A program made the position numbers and the translations under genes. A stretch of 64,000 nucleotides of DNA from Osmia lignaria lignaria (taxonomy: Eukaryota; Arthropoda; Insecta; Hymenoptera; Megachilidae), in the NCBI RefSeq assembly GCF_051020975.1, contig NW_027478158.1, positions 12,772,001 through 12,836,000 of the forward strand. Reading direction: 5' to 3'. Under the pieces are notes generated by a model. That model did not search any database and was not told the DNA's origin. It was given only the letters and a program-made list of their open reading frames with translations. The stretch's first letter is position 1. Each line of letters starts with the position of its first letter. Shown here piece by piece: positions 50,133 through 61,543 of the stretch.

Positions 50133-51420
50133 TTGCAGATTTATCTCAAGGGAAGGGGCCTGACGGACATATTTCGAGATATTTCTTCTTCTTGTTGTTC
50201 TTCGTCTGCACAGCTAAGCTGGAAGTGGCATTTGCGGCTCGCACTAGTGCAGAGTTATCTCAAAGAAAGGGGCCACGGTGATTCTGTATCCCTATTATGT
50301 TGGTGCGGCTTCTGAACTTTTAAATATCTCGATATATCTCGAAAACTACGCTTCTGACCAAAAAATATCATAGAACATAAATTGTAGGAAACATAATTCT
50401 CTACAAAAAACGTCTCTTAACATTTTGCCATAGCTCGCTTCGTTTCCGAGATATTTGCAGATTCAGCTCAAAGGAACTGGCCTGACGGACATATTTCGAG
50501 ATATTTCTTCTTCTTGTTGTTCTTCCTCTGCACAGCTAAGCTGGAAGTGGCATTTGCAGCTCGCAATAGTGCAGAGTTATCTCAAAGAAAGGGGCCACGG
50601 TGTTTCTGTATCTCTATTATGTTGGTGCGGCTTCGGAACTTTTAAATATCTTGATATATCTCGAGAACTACGCATCTGCTCAAAAAATATCATAGAACAT
50701 AAAAAGTAGGAAACTTAATTCTCTACACAAAAGGTCTCTTAACATTTTGCCATAGCTCGCTTCGTTTCCGAGATATTTGCAGATTTATCTCAAGGGAAGG
50801 GGCCTGACGGACATATTTCGAGATATTTCTTCTTCTTGTTGTTCTTCGTCTGCACAGCTAAGCTGGAAGTGGCATTTGCGGCTCGCACTAGTGCAGAGTT
50901 ATCTCAAAGAAAGGGGCCACGGTGATTCTGTATCCCTATTATGTTGGTGCGGCTTCTGAACTTTTAAATATCTCGATATATCTCGAAAACTACGCTTCTG
51001 ACCAAAAAATATCATAGAACATAAATTGTAGGAAACATAATTCTCTACAAAAAACGTCTCTTAACATTTTGCCATAGCTCGCTTCGTTTCCGAGATATTT
51101 GCAGATTCAGCTCAAAGGAACTGGCCTGACGGACATATTTCGAGATATTTCTTCTTCTTGTTGTTCTTCCTCTGCACAGCTAAGCTGGAAGTGGCATTTG
51201 CAGCTCGCAATAGTGCAGAGTTATCTCAAAGAAAGGGGCCACGGTGTTTCTGTATCTCTATTATGTTGGTGCGGCTTCGGAACTTTTAAATATCTTGATA
51301 TATCTCGAGAACTACGCATCTGCTCAAAAAATATCATAGAACATAAAAAGTAGGAAACTTAATTCTCTACACAAAAGGTCTCTTAACATTTTGCCATAGC
51401 TCGCTTCGTTTCCGAGATAT
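50133..51420 (+). repeat. Dimer duplicated in tandem (2 x 644 bp)
   Basis: Units 50133 and 50455 recur as 50777 and 51099. The first of each pair has TTCTTCGTCTGC, GGTGATTCTGTATCC, CTTCTGAAC and CTTCTGACC. The second has TTCAGCTCAAAGGAACTGG and GCATCTGCTC followed by CTCTACACAAAAGG. The unit at 57862 carries the same CTTCTGAAC and CTTCTGACC pair about 7 kb away, and the unit at 54319 carries GCATCTGCTC with CTACACAAAAGG. Confidence 0.88.
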
Positions 51421-53352
51421 TTGCAGATTTATCTCAAGGGAAGGGGCCTGACGGACATATTTCGAGATATTTCTTCTTCTTGTTGTTCTTCTTCTGCACA
51501 GCTAAGCTGGAAGTGGCATTTGCGGCTCGCACTAGTGCAGAGTTATCTCAAAGAAAGGGGCCACGGTGTTTCTGTATCTCTATTATGTTGGTGCGGCTTC
51601 GGAACTTTTAAATATCTCGATATATCTCGAAAACTACGCTTCTGATCAAAAAATATCATAGAATATAAATTGTAGGAAACATAATTCTCTACAAAAAAGG
51701 TGTCTTAACATTTTGCCATAGCTCGCTTCGTTTCCGAGATATTTGCAGATATATCTCAAGGGAAGGGGCCTGACGGACATATTTCGAGATATTTCTTCTT
51801 CTTGTTGTTCTTCTTCTGCACAGCTAAGCTGGAAGTGGCATTTACAGCTCGCAATAGTGCAGAGTTATCTCAAAGAAAGGGGCCACGGTGTTTCTGTATC
51901 TCTATTATGTTGGTGCGGCTTCGGAACTTTTAAATATCTTGATATATCTCGTGAACTACGCATCTGATCAAAAAATATCATAGAAGATAAAAAGTAGGAA
52001 ACTTAATTCTCTACAAAAAAGGTCTCTAAACATTTTGCCATAGCTCGCTTCGTTTCCGAGATATTTGCAGATTTATCTCAAGGGAAGGGGCCTGACGGAC
52101 ATATTTCGAGATATTTCTTCTTCTTGTTGTTCTTCTTCTGCACAGCTAAGCTGGAAGTGGCATTTGCGGCTCGCACTAGTGCAGAGTTATCTCAAAGAAA
52201 GGGGCCACGGTGTTTCTGTATCTCTATTATGTTGGTGCGGCTTCGGAACTTTTAAATATCTTGATATATCTCGAGAACTACGCATCTGATCAAAAAATAT
52301 CATAGAAGATAAAAAGTAGGAAACTTAATTCTCTACAAAAAAGGTCTCTTAACATTTTGCCATAGCTCGCTTCGTTTCCGAGATATTTGCAGATTTATCT
52401 CAAGGGAAGGGGCCTGACGGACATATTTCGAGATATTTCTTCTTCTTGTTGTTCTTCTTCTGCACAGCTAAGCTGGAAGTGGCATTTGCGGCTCGCACTA
52501 GTGCAGAGTTATCTCAAAGAAAGGGGCCACGGTGTTTCTGTATCTCTATTATGTTGGTGCGGCTTCGGAACTTTTAAATATCTCGATATATCTCGAAAAC
52601 TACGCTTCTGATCAAAAAATATCATAGAATATAAATTGTAGGAAACATAATTCTCTACAAAAAAGGTGTCTTAACATTTTGCCATAGCTCGCTTCGTTTC
52701 CGACATATTTGCAGATATATCTCAAGGGAAGGGGCCTGACGGACATATTTCGAGATATTTCTTCTTCTTGTTGTTCTTCTTCTGCACAGCTAAGCTGGAA
52801 GTGGCATTTACAGCTCGCAATAGTGCAGAGTTATCTCAAAGAAAGGGGCCACGGTGTTTCTGTATCTCTATTATGTTGGTGCGGCTTCGGAACTTTTAAA
52901 TATCTTGATATATCTCGAGAACTACGCATCTGATCAAAAAATATCATAGAAGATAAAAAGTAGGAAACTTAATTCTCTACAAAAAAGGTCTCTTAACATT
53001 TTGCCATAGCTCGCTTCGTTTCCGAGATATTTGCAGATTCATCTCAAGGGAAGGGGCCTGACGGACATATTTCGAGATATTTCTTCTTCTTGTTGTTCTT
53101 CTTCTGCACAGCTAAGCTGGAAGTGGCATTTGCGGCTCGCACTAGTGCAGAGTTATCTCAAAGAAAGGGGCCACGGTGTTTCTGTATCTCTATTATGTTG
53201 GTGCGGCTTCGGAACTTTTAAATATCTTGATATATCTCGAGAACTACGCATCTGATCAAAAAATATCATAGAAGATAAAAAGTAGGAAACTTAATTCTCT
53301 ACAAAAAAGGTCTCTTAACATTTTGCCATAGCTCGCTTCGTTTCCGAGATAT
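51421..53352 (+). repeat. Two copies of a 966-bp trimer
   Basis: Units 51421/51743/52065 recur as 52387/52709/53031. Shared markers are GAATATAAATTG with AAGGTGTCTTAAC, then GATATATCTC with TTTACAGCTCGC, then GCGGCTCGCACTAG with GAAGATAAAAAG. Differences include TCTCGTGAAC at 51949, CCGACATATTTG at 52702 and GATTCATCTC at 53037. Confidence 0.85.
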
Positions 53353-55606
53353 TTGCAGATTTATCTCAAGGGAAGGGGCCTGACGGACATATTTCGAGAT
53401 ATTTCTTCTTCTTGTTGTTCTTCTTCTGCACAGCTAAGCTGGAAGTGGCATTTGCGGCTCGCACTAGTGCAGAGTTATCTCAAAGAAAGGGGCCACGGTG
53501 TTTCTGTATCTCTATTATGTTGGTGCGGCTTCGGAACTTTTAAATATCTCGATATATCTCGAAAACTACGCTTCTGATCAAAAAATATCATAGAGCATAA
53601 ATTGTAGGAAACAGAATTCTCTACAAAAAAGGTCTCTTAACATTTTGCCATAGCTCGCTTCGTTTCCGAGATATTTGCAGATATATCTCAAGGGAAGGGG
53701 CCTGACGGACATATTTCGAGATATTTCTTCTTCTTGTTGTTCTTCTTCTGCACAGCTAAGCTGGAAGTGGCATTTGCGGCTCGCACTAGTGCAGAGTTAT
53801 CTCAAAGAAAAGGGCCACGGTGTTTCTGTATCTCTATTATGTTGGTGCGGCTTCGGAACTTTTAAATATCTTGATATATCTCGAGAACTACGCATCTGAT
53901 CAAAAAATATCATAGAACATAAAAAGTAGGAAACTTAATTCTCTACAAAAAAGGTCTCTTAACATTTTGCCATAGCTCGCTTCGTTTCCGAGATATTTGC
54001 AGATTTATCTCAAGGGAAGGGGCCTGACGGACATATTTCGAGATATTTCTCCTTCTTGTTGTTCTTCTTCTGCACAGCTAAGCTGGAAGTGGCATTTGCG
54101 GCTCGCACTAGTGCAGAGTTATCTCAAAGAAAGGGGCCACGGTGTTTCTGTATCTCTATTATGTTGGTGCGGCTTCGGAACTTTTAAATATCTCGATGTA
54201 TCTCGAAAACTACGCTTCTGATCAAAAAATATCATAGAACATAAATTGTAGGAAACATAATTCTCTACAAAAAATGTCTCTTAACATTTTGCCATAGCTC
54301 GCTTCGTTTCCGAGATATTTGCAGATTCAGCTCAAAGGAACTGGCCTGACGGACATATTTCGAGATATTTCTTCTTCTTGTTGTTCTTCCTCTGCACAGC
54401 TAAGCTGGAAGTGGTATTTGCAGCTCGCAATAGTGCAGAGTTATCTCAAAGAAAGGGGCCACGGTGTTTCTGTATCTCTATTATGTTGGTGCGGCTTCGG
54501 AACTTTTAAATATCTTGATATATCTCGAGAACTACGCATCTGCTCAAAAAATATCATAGAACATAAAAAGTAGGAAACTTAATTCTCTACACAAAAGGTC
54601 TCTTAACATTTTGCCATAGCTCGCTTCGTTTCCGAGATATTTGCAGATTTATCTCAAGGGAAGGGGCCTGACGGACATATTTCGAGATATTTCTTCTTCT
54701 TGTTGTTCTTCTTCTGCACAGCTAAGCTGGAAGTGGCATTTGCGGCTCGCACTAGTGCAGAGTTATCTCAAAGAAAGGGGCCACGGTGTTTCTGTATCTC
54801 TATTATGTTGGTGCGGCTTCGGAACTTTTAAATATCTCGATATATCTCGAAAACTACGCTTCTGATCAAAAAATATCATAGAGCATAAATTGTAGGAAAC
54901 AGAATTCTCTACAAAAAAGGTCTCTTAACATTTTACCATAGCTCGCATCGTTTCCGAGATATTTGCAGATATATCTCAAGGGAAGGGGCCTGACGGACAT
55001 ATTTCGAGATATTTCTTCTTCTTGTTGTTCTTCTTCTGCACAGCTAAGCTGGAAGTGGCATTTGCGGCTCGCACTAGTGCAGAGTTATCTCAAAGAAAGG
55101 GGCCACGGTGTTTCTGTATCTCTATTATGTTGGTGCGGCTTCGGAACTTTTAAATATCTCGATGTATCTCGAAAACTACGCTTCTGATCAAAAAATATCA
55201 TAGAATATAAATTGTAGGAAACATAATTCTCTACAAAAAAGGTGTCTTAACATTTTGCCATAGCTCGCTTCGTTTCCGAGATATTTGCAGATATATCTCA
55301 AGGGAAGGGGCCTGACGGACATATTTCGAGATATTTCTTCTTCTTGTTGTTCTTCTTCTGCACAGCTAAGCTGGAAGTGGCATTTACAGCTCGCAATAGT
55401 GCAGAGTTATCTCAAAGAAAGGGGCCACGGTGTTTCTGTATCTCTATTATGTTGGTGCGGCTTCGGAACTTTTAAATATCTTGATATATCTCGAGAACTA
55501 CGCATCTGATCAAAAAATATCATAGAAGATAAAAAGTAGGAAACTTAATTCTCTACAAAAAAGGTCTCTTAACATTTTGCCATAGCTCGCTTCGTTTCCG
55601 AGATAT

Positions 55607-55929
55607 TTGCAGATTTATCTCAAGGGAAGGGGCCTGACGGACATATTTCGAGATATTTCTTCTTCTTGTTGTTCTTCTTCTGCACAGCTAAGCTGGAAGT
55701 GGCATTTGCGGCTCGCACTAGTGCAGAGTTATCTCAAAGAAAGGGGCCAAGGGGGTTTCTGTATCTCTATTATGTTGGTGCGGCTACGGAACTTTTAAGT
55801 ATCTTGATATATCTCGAGAACTACGCATCTGATCAAAAAATATCATAGAAGATAAAAAGTAGGAAACTTAATTCTCTACAAAAAAGGTCTCTTAACATTT
55901 TGCCATAGCTCGCTTCGTTTCCGAGATAT
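55607..55929 (+). repeat. 323-bp monomer (+1 with local mutation cluster)
   Basis: It reads GGGGCCAAGGGGGTTTCTG near 55743-55760 where others have GGGGCCACGGTGTTTCTG. It also has GCGGCTACGG and TTAAGTATC. The following unit starts at GATATATGCAG (55930 is an ATG in place of TTG). Confidence 0.9.
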
Positions 55930-58183
55930 ATGCAGATTTATCTCAAGGGAAGGGGCCTGACGGACATATTTCGAGATATTTCTTCTTCTTGTTGTTCTTC
56001 TTCTGCACAGCTAAGCTGGAAGTGGCATTTGCGGCTCGCACTAGTGCAGAGTTATCTCAAAGAAAGGGGCCACGGTGTTTCTGTATCCCTATTATGTTGG
56101 TGCGGCTTCGGAACTTTTAAATATCTCGATATATCTCGAAAACTACGCTTCTTATCAAAAAATATCATAGAATATAAATTGTAGGAAACATAATTCTCTA
56201 CAAAAAAGGTGTCTCAACATTTTGCCATAGCTCGCTTCGTTTCCGAGATATTTGCAGATATATCTCAAGGGAAGGGGCCTGACGGACATATTTCGAGATA
56301 TTTCTTCTTCTTGTTGTTCTTCTTCTGCACAGCTAAGCTGGAAGTGGCATTTGCGGCTCGCACTAGTGCAGAGTTATCTCAAAGAAAGGGGCCACGGTGT
56401 TTCTGTATCTCTATTATGTTGGTGCGGCTTCGGAACTTTTAAATATCTCGATGTATCTCGAAAACTACGCTTCTGATCAAAAAATATCATAGAATATAAA
56501 TTGTAGGAAACATAATTCTCTACAAAAAAGGTGTCTTAACATTTTGCCATAGCTCGCTTCGTTTCCGAGATATTTGCAGATATATCTCAAGGGAAGGGGC
56601 CTGACGGACATATTTCGAGATATTTCTTCTTCTTGTTGTTCTTCTTCTGCACAGCTAAGCTGGAAGTGGCATTTACAGCTCGCAATAGTGCAGAGTTATC
56701 TCAAAGAAAGGGGCCACGGTGTTTCTGTATCTCTATTATGTTGGTGCGGCTTCGGAACTTTTAAATATCTTGATATATCTCGAGAACTACGCATCTGATC
56801 AAAAAATATCATAGAAGATAAAAAGTAGGAAACTTAATTCTCTACAAAAAACGTCTCTTAACATTTTGCCATAGCTCGCTTCGTTTCCGAGATATTTGCA
56901 GATTCATCTCAAGGGAAGGGGCCTGACGGACATATTTCGAGATATTTCTTCTTCTTGTTGTTCTTCTTCTGCACCGCTAAGCTGGAAGTGGCATTTGCGG
57001 CTCGCACTAGTGCAGAGTTATCTCAAAGAAATGGGCCACGGTGTTTCTGTATCTCTATTATGTTGGTGCGGCTTCGGAACTTTTAAATACCTTGATATAT
57101 CTCGAGAACTACGCATCTGATCAAAAAATATCATAGAACATAAAAAGTAGGAAACTTAATTCTCTACAAAAAAGGTCTCTTAACATTTTGCCATAGCTCG
57201 TTTCGTTTCCGAGATATTTGCAGATTTATCTCAAGGGAAGGGGCCTGACGGACATATTTCGAGATATTTCTTCTTCTTGTTGTTCTTCTTCTGCACAGCT
57301 AAGCTGGAAGTGGCATTTGCGGCTCGCACTAGTGCAGAGTTATCTCAAAGAAAGGGGCCACGGTGTTTCTGTATCTCTATTATGTTGGTGCGGCTTCGGA
57401 ACTTTTAAATATCTCGATGTATCTCGAAAACTACGCTTCTGATCAAAAAAGATCATAGAATATAAATTGTAGGAAACATAATTCTCTACAAAAAAGGTCT
57501 CTTAACATTTTGCCATAGCTCGCTTCGTTTCCGAGATATTTGCAGATATATCTCAAGGGAAGGGGCCTGACGGACATATTTCGAGATATTTCCGCTTCTT
57601 GTTGTTCTTCTTCTGCACAGCTAAGCTGGAAGTGGCATTTACAGCTCGCAATAGTGCAGAGTTATCTCAAAGAAAGGGGCCACGGTGTTTCTGTATCTCT
57701 ATTATGTTGGTGCGGCTTCGGAACTTTTAAATATCTCGATATATCTCGAAAACTACGCTTCTGATCAAAAAATATCATAGAACATAAATTGTAGGAAACA
57801 TAATTCTCTACAAAAAACGTATCTTAACATTTTGCCATAGCTCGCTTCGTTTCCGAGATATTTGCCGATTCAGCTCAAAGGAACTGGCCTGACGGACATA
57901 TTTCGAGATATTTCTTCTTCTTGTTGTTCTTCCTCTGCACAGCTAAGCTGGAAGTGGCATTTGCAGCTCGCAATAGTGCAGAGTTATCTCAAAGAAAGGG
58001 GCCACGGTGTTTCTGTATCCCCATTATGTTGGTGCGGCTTCTGAACTTTTAAATATCTCGATATATCTCGAAAACTACGCTTCTGACCAAAAAATATCAT
58101 AGAACATAAATTGTAGGAAACATAATTCTCTACAAAAAACGTCTCTTAACATTTTGCCATAGCTCGCTTCGTTTCCGAGATAT

Positions 58184-58503
58184 TTGCAGATTCAGCTCAA
58201 AGGAACTGGCCTGACGGACATATTTCGAGATATTTCTTCTTCTTGTTGTTCTTCCTCTGCACAGCTAAGCTGGAAGTGGCATTTGCGGCTCGCACTAGTG
58301 CAGAGTTATCTCAAAGAAAGGGGCCACGGTGTTTCTGTATCCCTATTATGTTGGTGCGGCTTCGGAACTTTTAAATATCTCGATATATCTCGAAAACTAC
58401 GCTTCTGATCAAAAAATATCATAGAACTTAAATTGTAGGAAACAATTCTCTACAAAAAACGTCTCTTAACATTTTGCCATAGCTCGCTTCGTTTCCGAGA
58501 TAT
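58184..58503 (+). repeat. 320-bp monomer (-2 deletion)
   Basis: It reads GGAAACAATTCTC near 58438-58450 where A-end neighbours have GGAAACATAATTCTC, a loss of two bases. It also has GAACTTAAATTG. All following units are shifted by two bases. Confidence 0.9.
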
Positions 58504-61402
58504 TTGCCGATTCAGCTCAAAGGAACTGGCCTGACGGACATATTTCGAGATATTTCTTCTTCTTGTTGTTCTTCCTCTGCACAGCTAAGCTGGAAGTGGC
58601 ATTTCCAGCTCGCAATAGTGCAGAGTTATCTCAAAGAGAAGGGCCACGGTGTTTCTGTATCTCTATTATGTTGGTGCGGCTTCGGAACTTTTAAATATCT
58701 TGATATATCTCGAGAACTACGCATCTGATCAAAAAATATCATAGAAGATAAAAAGTAGGAAACCTAATTCTCTACAAAAATGGTCTCTTAACATTTTGCC
58801 ATAGCTCGCTTCGTTTCCGAGATATTTGCAGATTTATCTCAAGGGAAGGGGCCTGACGGACATATTTCGAGATATTTCTTCTTCTTGTTGTTCTTCTTCT
58901 GCACAGCTAAGCTGGAAGTGGCATTTGCGGCTCGCACTAGTGCAGAGTTATCTCAAAGAAAGGGGCCACGGTGTTTCTGTATCTCTATTATGTTGGTGCG
59001 GTTTCGGAACTTTTAAATATCTTGATATATCTCGAGAACTACGCATCTGATCAAAAAATATCATAGAACATAAAAAGTAGGAAACTTAATTCTCTACAAA
59101 TAAGGTCTCTTAACATTTTGCCATAGCTCGCTTCGTTTCCGAGATATTTGCAGATATATCTCAAGGGAAGGGGCCTGACGGACATATTTCGAGATATTTC
59201 TTCTTCTTGTTGTTCTTCTTCTGCACAGCTAAGCTGGAAGTGGCATTTACAGCTCGCAATAGTGCAGAGTTATCTCAAAGAAAGGGGCCACGGTGTTTCT
59301 GTATCTCTATTATGTTGGTGCGGCTTCGGAACTTTTAAATATCTTGATATATCTCGAGAACTACGCATCTGATCAAAAAATATCATAGAAGATGAAAAGT
59401 AGGAAACTTAATTCTCTACAAAAAAGGTCTCTTAACATTTTGCCATAGCTCGCTTCGTTTCCGAGATATTTGCAGATTTATCTCAAGGGAAGGGGCCTGA
59501 CGGACATATTTCGAGATATTTCTTCTTCTTGTTGTTCTTCTTCTGCACAGCTAAGCTGGAAGTGGCATTTGCGGCTCGCACTAGTGCAGAGTTATCTCAA
59601 AGAAAGGGGCCACGGTGTTTCTGTATCTCTATTATGTTGGTGCGGCATCGGAACTTTTAAATATCTTGATATATCTCGAGAACTACGCATCTGATCAAAA
59701 AATATCATACAACATAAAAAGTAGGAAACTTAATTCTCTACAAAAAAGGTCTCTTAACATTTTGCCATAGCTCGCTTCGTTTCCGAGATATTTGCAGATT
59801 TATCTCAAGGGAAGGGGCCTGACGGACATATTTCGAGATATTTCTTCTTCTTGTTGTTCTTCTTCTGCACAGCTAAGCTGGAAGTGGCATTTGCGGCTCG
59901 CACTAGTGCAGAGTTATCTCAAAGAAAGGGGCCACGGTGTTTCTGTATCTCTATTATGTTGGTGCGGCTTCGGAACTTTTAAATATCTCGATGTATCTCG
60001 AAAACTACGCTTCTGATCAAAAAAGATCATAGAACATAAATTGTAGGACACATAATTCTCTACAAAAAAGGTCTCTTAACATTTTGCCATAGCTCGCTTC
60101 GTTTCCGAGATATTTGCAGATTTATATCAAGGGAAGGGGCCTGACGGACATATTTCGAGATATTTCTTCTTCTTGTTGTTCTTCTTCTGCACAGCTAAGC
60201 TGGAAGTGGCATTTACAGCTCGCAATAGTGCAGAGTTATCTCAAAGAAAGGGGCCACGGTGTTTCTGTATCTCTATTATGTTGGTGCGGCTTCGGAACTT
60301 TTAAATATCTCGATATATCTCGAAAACTACGCTTCTGATCAAAAAATATCATAGAACATGAATTGTAGGAAACATAATTCTCTACAAAAAACGTCTCTTA
60401 ACATTTTGCCATAGCTCGCTTCGTTTCCGAGATATTTGCCGATTCAGCTCAAAGGAACTGGCCTGACGGACATATTTCGAGATATTTCTTCTTCTTGTTG
60501 TTCTTCCTCTGCACAGCTAAGCTGGAAGTGGCATTTGCGGCTCGCACTAGTGCAGAGTTATCTCAAAGAAAGGGGCCACGGTGTTTCTGTATCCCTATTA
60601 TGTTGGTGCGGCTTCGGAACTTTTAAATATCTCGATATATCTCGAAAACTACGCTTCTGATCAAAAAATATCATAGAACATAAATTGTAGGAAACATAAT
60701 TCTCTACAAAAAACGTCTCTTAACATTTTGCCATAGCTCGCTTCGTTTCCGAGATATTTGCCGATTCAGCTCAAAGGAACTGGCCTGACGGACATATTTC
60801 GAGATATTTCTTCTTCTTGTTGTTCTTCCTCTGCACAGCTAAGCTGGAAGTGGCATTTGCAGCTCGCAATAGTGCAGAGTTATCTCAAAGAAAGGGGCCA
60901 CGGTGTTTCTGTATCTCTATTATGTTGGTGCGGCTACGAAACTTTTAAATATCTTGATATATCTCGAGAACTACGCATCTGATCAAAAAATATCATAGAA
61001 CATAAAAAGTAGGAAACTTAATTCTCTACAAAAAAGGTCTCTTAACATTTTGCCATAGCTCGCTTGGTTTCCGAGATATTTGCAGATATATCTCAAGGGA
61101 AGGGGCCTGACGGACATATTTCGAGATATTTCTTCTTCTTGTTGTTCTTCTTCTGCACAGCTAAGCTGGAAGTGGCATTTACAGCTCGCAATAGTGCAGA
61201 GTTATCTCAAAGAAAGGGGCCACGGTGTTTCTGTATCTCTATTATGTTGGTGCGGCTTCGGAACTTTTAAATATCTTGATATATCTCGAGAACTACGCAT
61301 CTGATCAAAAAATATCATAGAACATAAAAAGTAGGAAACTTAATTCTCTACAAAAAAGGTCTCTTAACATTTTGCCATAGCTCGCTTCGTTTCCGAGATA
61401 TT

Positions 61403-61429
61403 TGCAGATTTATCTCAAGGGAAGGGGCC
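61403..61429 (+). repeat. Internal direct repeat, copy 1
   Basis: A 27-bp word beginning TGCAGATTTATCTCAA and ending AAGGGGCC. It aligns without gaps with 61517-61543, 114 bp downstream in the same monomer, matching at 24 of 27 positions. The same pair is present in nearly every unit of the array, so the duplication predates amplification. Confidence 0.85.
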
Positions 61430-61450
61430 TGACGGACATATTTCGAGATA

Positions 61451-61476
61451 TTTCTTCTTCTTGTTGTTCTTCTTCT
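61451..61476 (+). repeat. Pyrimidine-rich TTC/TTG tract
   Basis: 26 bases in which all but two G residues are pyrimidines, arranged as TTC triplets broken by TTGTTG. It is present in every unit. It is a plausible slippage site: the monomer at 38544 has lost exactly one TTC here, and single-base variants (TTCGTC, TTCCTC, TTGTTC) are frequent across the array. Confidence 0.85.
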
Positions 61477-61516
61477 GCACAGCTAAGCTGGAAGTGGCAT
61501 TTGCGGCTCGCACTAG

Positions 61517-61543
61517 TGCAGAGTTATCTCAAAGAAAGGGGCC
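61517..61543 (+). repeat. Internal direct repeat, copy 2
   Basis: Second copy of the 27-bp word, beginning TGCAGAGTTATCTCAA and ending AAGGGGCC. It has three mismatches to the copy at 61403-61429. After it, both copies run into pyrimidine-rich sequence, but similarity there is weak. Confidence 0.85.

Larger units (their letters stand above)
53353..59791 (+). repeat. Irregular mixed domain of A- and B-end monomers
   Basis: Monomers combine a few modules: TCGATGTATCTC ends (53997, 54963, 56252, 57218), GATATATCTC with TTTACAG (55285, 56574, 57540, 59148), and TTCAGCTCAAAGG starts (54319, 57862, 58184, 58504). The start of the unit at 53353 recurs at 54641 (GAGCATAAATTG, AACAGAATTC), a 4-monomer offset. 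No single period holds over the whole stretch. Confidence 0.75.

Noticed and set aside
61382..61398. CENP-B box in the CTTCGTTTCCGAGATAT stretch before each unit start
   Set aside because: The first seven bases resemble the mammalian box (CTTCGTT), but the essential A and CGGG positions of the NTTCGNNNNANNCGGGN pattern are absent. A CENP-B-like site is not supported.
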